DNA of 64,000 bases. Origin: an uncultured Christensenellaceae bacterium. Lineage in GTDB: Bacteria; Bacillota; Clostridia; Christensenellales; UBA3700. How positions within the stretch are numbered: the stretch's first letter is position 1; every line of letters starts with the position of its first letter. The notes below the pieces were generated by a model. It had not been told where the DNA came from. It did no database searches and saw nothing but the letters and a program-made list of their open reading frames with translations. The DNA lies in contig CAJUMY010000001.1 of the NCBI GenBank assembly GCA_910587685.1, positions 186,001-250,000 on the forward strand. Reading direction: 5' to 3'. Shown here one piece after another: positions 58,887 through 64,000 of the stretch. The position numbers and the translations under genes are program-made.

Positions 58887-60589
58887 ATGCCTTTTATTCA
58901 ACGATATTCAGATGTAAAAAAGGGCGGTATACTTTTTTGCGGAAATACGCTCGGTCTAAGTAAAACTCCGAACCAGAACGCACCTGGAACGGAAGGTTAG
59001 ATAGGCGCTTTCACTAGTCTCGACAATACTCTGCAAGTCGGGACGTTCCCTCAAGGTACGACGCTCGACTATACGCGTAACGGGTCTCGGGCAATACTCG
59101 ACCTCCCTGCAGACTCGACGATATTATACGCCGAACTCATATGGGGCGGATTATTCCGTTCCTCGGAAAACAACATTTCGGCGCTATTAAATAACAGCGT
59201 AACGTTCACAACTCCGCAGGGAACGCTTTCCGTTGCTCCCGACCCCGCAACGGCGCAAACGTTCGATATTCCTGCGGACAATATTACCGTAGGCTTTTAC
59301 GTTCGTACCGCTAACGTAACGGCGGCGGTGCAAGCCGCGCTCGGAGGTTCGTATTCCGTTCAAAGCGTTCCCGCGCTGATAGAAGCGCTCGACAGCCGTA
59401 CCGCTGACACAAATCATGCAGGCTGGACGCTAGCTATTGCATATGAGAATCCGTCTATGCCGCTTAGGAATCTCACTATATGGAGCGGAGGCGTCGTAGT
59501 CTCGCCGAACAATACCAGTACGACTATAACGGTATCGGATTTTCTCACTCCCGAAATACTGCCTATAACGGGCAAAATATTCGTCTCGGCGCAAGAAGGC
59601 GACGCGGTTCTGACCGGCGACGAGATGCTGTTCGGACAGACGATACCGACGCTATCACCTCTTTCGGGACCAAACAATCCTGAGGATAACTTCTTCGCGT
59701 CGCAGATAAACGACGAGAACGGTATTCTCGATACTACGGGAACGTTCGGCTCGCGTAACGCGAATGCCGCGGCGGGAACTAACACCTCGGCATGCCGTCA
59801 AGGTTGGGATATAACTGCCGTTGACGTCTCTGATAAGCTTTCCGCAAGTCAATCCAGCGCTGTCATTCGTTTTACAAGCGACGGCGATCTGTACGTCCCG
59901 AATGCTCTTGCTCTGCAGATCGACAGTAAAGGCGCTAATCTGGAAATCGCTAAGTCTGCCGATAAAACCTTCGTAGACGTCGGCGAAGAAATAACTTACC
60001 AGCTCGTCGTTAAAAATACCGGAACTGTCGAGGCGCTTGACGTAACGGTAACCGACCTGCTTCCTAACGAAACGACGCTCGTAGACGGCTCTATAACAGT
60101 GGACGGAGTTCCTTACGTCGGTTCGCTGCCCGTAGTGATCCCGAGCATAGCGGCAGGTCAATCTAGTAACGTTACCTTCAAAGTAACCGCCGACTCCTTG
60201 CCCGCCGTGAATCCCATATTCAATATTGCACGAGCGGACTATAAATTCTTTCCGTTCGCAGGATACGAGGCAAGCGGATTTTCTAACTCCAATCCCGCAG
60301 CCGTATACGTCATAGTAAGAGAAGTGGCGAATACAAAAAGCGTCGATAAAGCGTTCGCCGTAAAAGGCGGCGCGTTGACTATACGTCCGTCATAAAGAAC
60401 GCAGGCAGCGTTCCCGTAACGAACGTTATATTCAAAGACGAAATACCCGCGGGTACGATGTTCGTAAACGGTTCTGTTAAGATAGACGGCGTTAGATATC
60501 CGTCTTACGATCCCGAAACAGGTTTCGACCTTCCCGACCTCGCGGCAGGCGAAAGCGTTACGGTAGAATTTGACGTGAAGGTGAACTGA
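58887..60589 (+). pseudogene. DUF11-repeat surface-type protein gene, interrupted by TAG and a frameshift
   Basis: From ATG 58887 (AAAGGAGGA site) the frame reads MPFIQRYSDVKKGGILFCGN, the start of a conserved Firmicutes family ending in DUF11 repeats. Codon 38 is TAG (58998-59000), after which the same frame continues (IGAFTSLDNTLQVGTFPQGT, YAELIWGG, SGPNNPEDNFFASQI, NTSACRQGWDIT) to the first DUF11 domain near 59930-60210. Close to 60370-60395 one base is missing, and the second DUF11 domain continues in another frame (IKNAGSVPVTNVIFKDEIPAG) to TGA 60587-60589. No signal peptide is seen. It is either a recent pseudogene or carries sequence errors. Confidence 0.8.
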
Positions 60590-60590
60590 T

Positions 60591-60812
60591 ATGAAAACTA
60601 TTACCAATATTTCGAACATAACATATCCTATCGGAGAAACCTCTACCGTCGCATACAGCAACCCCGTAACGACTTTTATAGCAGATACGCCGATCCCCCC
60701 CATGACGTCGAAAGTACACTGCCCTTGTCATTGCGGATGCTGCTGCAATAACTGCTGCTGTAACGCCTGCTTTAGCTGTTGCTGTTGCGGATATTGTAAT
60801 TTCGACTATTAA
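60591..60812 (+). CDS. Cys-rich mini-protein, possible spore- or cell-surface component
   Basis: The 73-residue protein has an unremarkable N-terminal half (residues 1-43) and a C-terminal segment with 15 cysteines in 26 residues (44, 46, 48, 50-52, 55-57, 60, 63-66, 69), including runs of three and four. Such density suggests disulfide cross-linking or metal binding. Its ATG follows the DUF11 stop by 1 bp with AAGGTGA upstream, so both are made together. Cys-rich small proteins cross-link coat or exosporium layers in spore formers; that role here is inference. A strong terminator follows. Confidence 0.8.
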   Translation: MKTITNISNITYPIGETSTVAYSNPVTTFIADTPIPPMTSKVHCPCHCGCCCNNCCCNACFSCCCCGYCNFDY

Positions 60813-60833
60813 AACAATTAAAAAACAAAAAAC

Positions 60834-60861
60834 GGGAAGGACTGTCGTCCTTCCCTTTTTT
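60834..60861. terminator. intrinsic terminator between the Cys-rich gene and the repeat-protein gene
   Basis: GGGAAGGAC (60834-60842) pairs with GTCCTTCCC (60847-60855) around TGTC and is followed by TTTTTT; A-rich sequence on the other side lets it also serve the convergent minus-strand gene. Confidence 0.9.
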
Positions 60862-60883
60862 CATCTGCTCACAATGTCAAAGA

Positions 60884-63800
60884 TCATTCTTCGTCTTCGT
60901 CGTCTTCATCCTCATCGTCGGAATCATCGTCGTCTTCGTCATCATCTTCATCATCGTCTTCGTCATCGGAATCTTCGTCTTCGTCGTCATCGTCCGATTC
61001 TTCATCGCTGTCTTCCGGCTCCTCTTTCTTCGATTCCTTAGCCGCCTTTTCCGCCTTAGGCTCTTTCTCGGCTTTCTTTCCGCTCTTATCAGCCTTTCCT
61101 CTCGAAATCACCATTACTATAATGAATATTACGAGAGCCGCGAGGAAGAGAACGAGTATTACGCAGATAACTATCATAAGCAATCCGAATCCGCCGAGAC
61201 CCTCGTCTTCTTCACCCTCTACGACAGAAGAAGTTCCGTCGGCGTTGAGTTTGAAGCTCGTGGACTCAAACTTGTAAGGAAGCGAATAGGTATCCTGATA
61301 CTGTTCGTTGATAGCATAGGTTACGGTGTACTTCTCGCCTTCTTTGAGATCTGCTTCCGCTACGACTTTACCGTTCGCATCCTTTATTGTTCTCACGAGG
61401 AGATCGCTAGGCAACGATATCGGCGTATCGCCCGTAGTCAAGTCGGGAGTCGGAACGCTTCCGCCCATATACCAAGTACCGCCGAGAGCGAACTTATTGA
61501 TGGTAAAGGTTAGCGTATAGTCTTCCGTAGTATCGTTAGCCCACGATACGTGCTCGGTATCCTTGATGCGGAGCGTTATCGTATAGCTTCCTACAGCGGT
61601 CTGTACGAGCGCCGCGTTTCCTTCGACTATTTCTACAAAACCGTCGTAATCGGTATCCCAGTTCACGATCTTTATCGTATACGGCAATCCGTTGTAATTG
61701 ACGATTGCAGTCTCGAGTCTAGGCATAGGCAACGTATGGTGTCCGTCTACTATTACGCCCGACTTAGTTACCTCGAAGCTGAGCGTTATATTATCCGTCG
61801 TACCGTCAGACCAAGTGAAGAGGTCTTTGTCGATGATGTACAGAACAACGTCGTACTTGCCTACTTCCGTTACGTTGAGCTCGCCGCTCACGCCAACGTA
61901 CGGCTCGTAAACGTCCCAGTTGTGAACTGCGAACGTTATCTCTTCGCCCGTATACGCCTTCTTGTCAACGTCGAGTCTCGGACGGTCGTGCGTTATCGCA
62001 GGCGACGTACGCTTAGTTACCTCGAACGTCAAGAATATATCGTTCGTGGTCTCGTCTTCCCACTTCGTAATAGCAGGATTGGTTATTCTGACCGTTACGG
62101 TATAGGTTCCTACCTTGCTGACGGTGAGAGCTTCTTCTCCCTCGACTATCTCAAGGTACTCTTTGTATACGTCCCAGTTCTCTATAACGAAGGTATGCTT
62201 TCTTCCGTCATACTCGACCTTATCGCTGACAAGGTGCGGCTTAACTATCTTATCTATAGAAATCAAGTTGATAGTTCCGTCCTCGCCGATAACGAACGCT
62301 ATAGCAGTCTCGACGATTCCTTCGGGACCCTGAGCAAGAGCTACGTCTGCGCCGAGGCTTCTCGCTGTCGACTGAACGGGAGCGAACGTGAAGTAATCTA
62401 CGTAAGCGCTGTTCAACTTAGCGGTTATGAAGTAAGTTACTCCCTTTTCTACGTTTTCAGGCTCTATAACGTCGCCGTCTTCGTTCTTGATGATATAGCT
62501 TACCAAATTATCGGGAAGACCTGCCATATCGGGAAGTTCGATGACCGGTATGCCGCCGTCAAGATTCCACTTGATCGGTATGACAGCCTTAGTGATCTCG
62601 AAGGTCAATACCTTATCGTCGCTGCTACCGTCGCTCCAAGTCATAAGCTCGGAATCTATTATGTGAACGGTAACGCTGTACTTACCTATCTCCTGTTGCG
62701 TCAAATCGTCGCCGACGAGTTCGACGTATCCTTCGTATACCGACCAGTTACGTATCTCGAAAGTCTGACCGCCGAATCTATATTCGAGCCTGTCGTCTTC
62801 AAGACGCGGCATATGCGGTGTGAACATAGGCGCTGTACGATCGATGATCGAGAAAGTCAACGTAATATCGTCGGTAGTTCCGTCGCTCCAAGTAAAGAGC
62901 TGAGTATCCTTGATCTTAAGAGTAGCGGTATAAGCTCCCTTATCCTTCTGCGTGAACGCGTCGCCTTCTATCTCGAAGAATCTTGAGAAGTTAGCCCAGT
63001 CTTCTATTTCGAACGTCTGTTCCGCGCCGGTATATTCAAGTTCTGAATTTACGAACTCGAACTTAGCGTGCTTGAACGCCGGAGACGTACGGCTCTTGAT
63101 CTCAAAGGTGAGAACCTTATTCTCCATAGTTCCGTCAGCCCATATTGCGAGCGTCGGGTCTACTATTCTTATCTCTACTCTGTACTCGCCGACCGCGGAC
63201 TGAGTGACAGCGTCGCTGCCCTCCACGAATTCAACGAACGGAGCCATATTATCCCAATCGTAGATAACAAAGGTATGCTCTGCGCCGTCGTACTCAACAA
63301 CGTCGATATCGAACTGCGGTACGGTAAGCTCTTCGACTATTACTTGGAAGAGATTGCCGTCGTCGTCGAGTCTGAATACGAGAACGCTTTCCTTTGCGGT
63401 AGCTTCCGAACCTTCGGTAACTGCGAACGCGAAGTTATTAGCGTAGTTTTCGTTGACCGTTGCAGTCATGAAGTAGGTCACGTTCCTCTCGACGCTTTCG
63501 GGAGCTATTACTTCTCCGTCAACGTTGGTAATTACATAGTTGACCAAATCTTCCGGCACGTTTTCAACGTTGATTCCAACGAGCTCTAGTACCGGTATGC
63601 TTCCCGTGAGATTCCAGTTGACGGGAATAGCGGCGGGAGTTATCTTGAACGTGAGTTCTACGTCGTCGGTACTGCCGTCCGCCCACGTAAAGAGCATAAC
63701 GTCCTTTATGTGTACGGTTATCTTATATACGCCGGCATCGGTCTGCTTGAGTTCGTCGCCGAGTATCTCTACAAAGTCGATATAGTTGAGAATATCGCTG

Positions 63801-64000
63801 AGCGAGAACGTCTGCTCATTTCCGTTATATACGATAGTATCGTTCTCGAATACAGGAATTTCGTGAGTCGTCGGCTCTGCTGCAGGCGCGGTAATACTGA
63901 AGAACAACGTATAGTCTCCCGTCTTATCGTTATCCCACGTTGCTACGGTAGGATCTTTGAACGAGAATACTACTCTGTACTCGCCTACCTGTCTCTGAGT
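60884..64000 (-). CDS. giant tandem-repeat surface protein with C-terminal membrane anchor and acidic tail (5' end outside window)
   Basis: The frame is open to the right edge; 1038 residues are visible. It consists of seven complete and one partial copy of a ~90-residue beta-domain with consensus Y.G..QTFEI.NWD.Y, FVEIVEG, VG.YTVTVRIKD and FTWSDGTTDD..LTFEIT. Three copies are followed by an inserted WNL..G..P / VTYF.TA.. segment of about 90 residues. Near the end a hydrophobic helix (LLMIVICVILVLFLAALVIF) is followed by a Lys-rich stretch and a tail of about 40 almost purely Asp/Glu residues. There is no LPxTG motif. It is probably an adhesin or envelope protein held in the membrane with the tail inside the cell. 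Confidence 0.85.
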   Translation of the reverse strand, partial: TQRQVGEYRVVFSFKDPTVATWDNDKTGDYTLFFSITAPAAEPTTHEIPVFENDTIVYNGNEQTFSLSDILNYIDFVEILGDELKQTDAGVYKITVHIKDVMLFTWADGSTDDVELTFKITPAAIPVNWNLTGSIPVLELVGINVENVPEDLVNYVITNVDGEVIAPESVERNVTYFMTATVNENYANNFAFAVTEGSEATAKESVLVFRLDDDGNLFQVIVEELTVPQFDIDVVEYDGAEHTFVIYDWDNMAPFVEFVEGSDAVTQSAVGEYRVEIRIVDPTLAIWADGTMENKVLTFEIKSRTSPAFKHAKFEFVNSELEYTGAEQTFEIEDWANFSRFFEIEGDAFTQKDKGAYTATLKIKDTQLFTWSDGTTDDITLTFSIIDRTAPMFTPHMPRLEDDRLEYRFGGQTFEIRNWSVYEGYVELVGDDLTQQEIGKYSVTVHIIDSELMTWSDGSSDDKVLTFEITKAVIPIKWNLDGGIPVIELPDMAGLPDNLVSYIIKNEDGDVIEPENVEKGVTYFITAKLNSAYVDYFTFAPVQSTARSLGADVALAQGPEGIVETAIAFVIGEDGTINLISIDKIVKPHLVSDKVEYDGRKHTFVIENWDVYKEYLEIVEGEEALTVSKVGTYTVTVRITNPAITKWEDETTNDIFLTFEVTKRTSPAITHDRPRLDVDKKAYTGEEITFAVHNWDVYEPYVGVSGELNVTEVGKYDVVLYIIDKDLFTWSDGTTDNITLSFEVTKSGVIVDGHHTLPMPRLETAIVNYNGLPYTIKIVNWDTDYDGFVEIVEGNAALVQTAVGSYTITLRIKDTEHVSWANDTTEDYTLTFTINKFALGGTWYMGGSVPTPDLTTGDTPISLPSDLLVRTIKDANGKVVAEADLKEGEKYTVTYAINEQYQDTYSLPYKFESTSFKLNADGTSSVVEGEEDEGLGGFGLLMIVICVILVLFLAALVIFIIVMVISRGKADKSGKKAEKEPKAEKAAKESKKEEPEDSDEESDDDDEDEDSDDEDDDEDDDEDDDDSDDEDEDDEDEE

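Noticed and set aside
61550..62986. 478-codon plus-strand frame opposite the repeat protein
   Set aside because: Its repetitive translation mirrors the repeats of the real minus-strand gene; no start signal is present.

Overview
The window reads as a chromosome segment of an uncultured, spore-forming member of the Bacillota, most likely class Clostridia. The evidence is a ctsR-mcsA-mcsB-clpC operon with a textbook CtsR operator, the dnaG-rpoD-trmK-nif3 cluster, the fmt/rsmB/rlmN/rsgA/rpe/thiN/spoVM/rpmB gene order known from Bacillus subtilis, a lysine riboswitch, purine-rich Shine-Dalgarno sites and a tiny spoVM gene. There is no rRNA, CRISPR array, insertion sequence or prophage. A genus cannot be named from the sequence alone.

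Layout. 1-4.1 kb: the end of a SAM methyltransferase gene, a multi-pass membrane protein and a GH95 alpha-fucosidase-like enzyme. 4.2-7.8 kb (+ strand): lysine biosynthesis, with promoter, L-box riboswitch and terminator ahead of asd-dapA, then dapB from its own promoter. 7.9-21 kb (- strand): ctsR-mcsA-mcsB-clpC, dgt, two different dnaG-like genes, rpoD, trmK, nif3 and a zinc-ribbon gene. 21-25 kb: small accessory genes (HAD, GNAT, DUF1349, NUDIX, and an AT-rich pair of membrane/secreted proteins). 25-26 kb: four tRNA genes (- strand) interleaved with two unrelated tandem repeats, both with a period of about 136 bp. 26-32.8 kb: a compact his operon (hisZGDBHAF-IE) with a clear promoter. 33-50 kb: recG; asp23-fakA divergent from rpmB; and the long chain HypE-like, yicC, gmk, rpoZ, coaBC, priA, def, fmt, rsmB, rlmN, rsgA, rpe, thiN, spoVM. 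50-54.6 kb: pcrA-ligA. 55-57 kb: a broken GH16 gene, a nine-tRNA cluster (+ strand) with two promoters, and a P-loop kinase-like gene. 57.4-60.8 kb (+ strand): an unknown protein coupled to an ECF sigma factor, a disrupted DUF11 surface-type gene and a remarkably Cys-rich mini-protein. 60.9-64 kb: the 3' part of a giant repeat-containing surface protein with a membrane anchor and a poly-acidic tail.

The most unusual observation is the pair of adjacent full-length DnaG-like genes with complementary damage. The upstream protein keeps the canonical zinc finger but has lost the acidic TOPRIM residues. The downstream protein keeps a complete TOPRIM centre but has lost the zinc-ligand His. This suggests a two-subunit primase in which zinc-finger and polymerase functions are divided between paralogs. 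Second is the ECF sigma / unknown protein / DUF11 / Cys-rich protein module, which may build part of a spore or cell surface.
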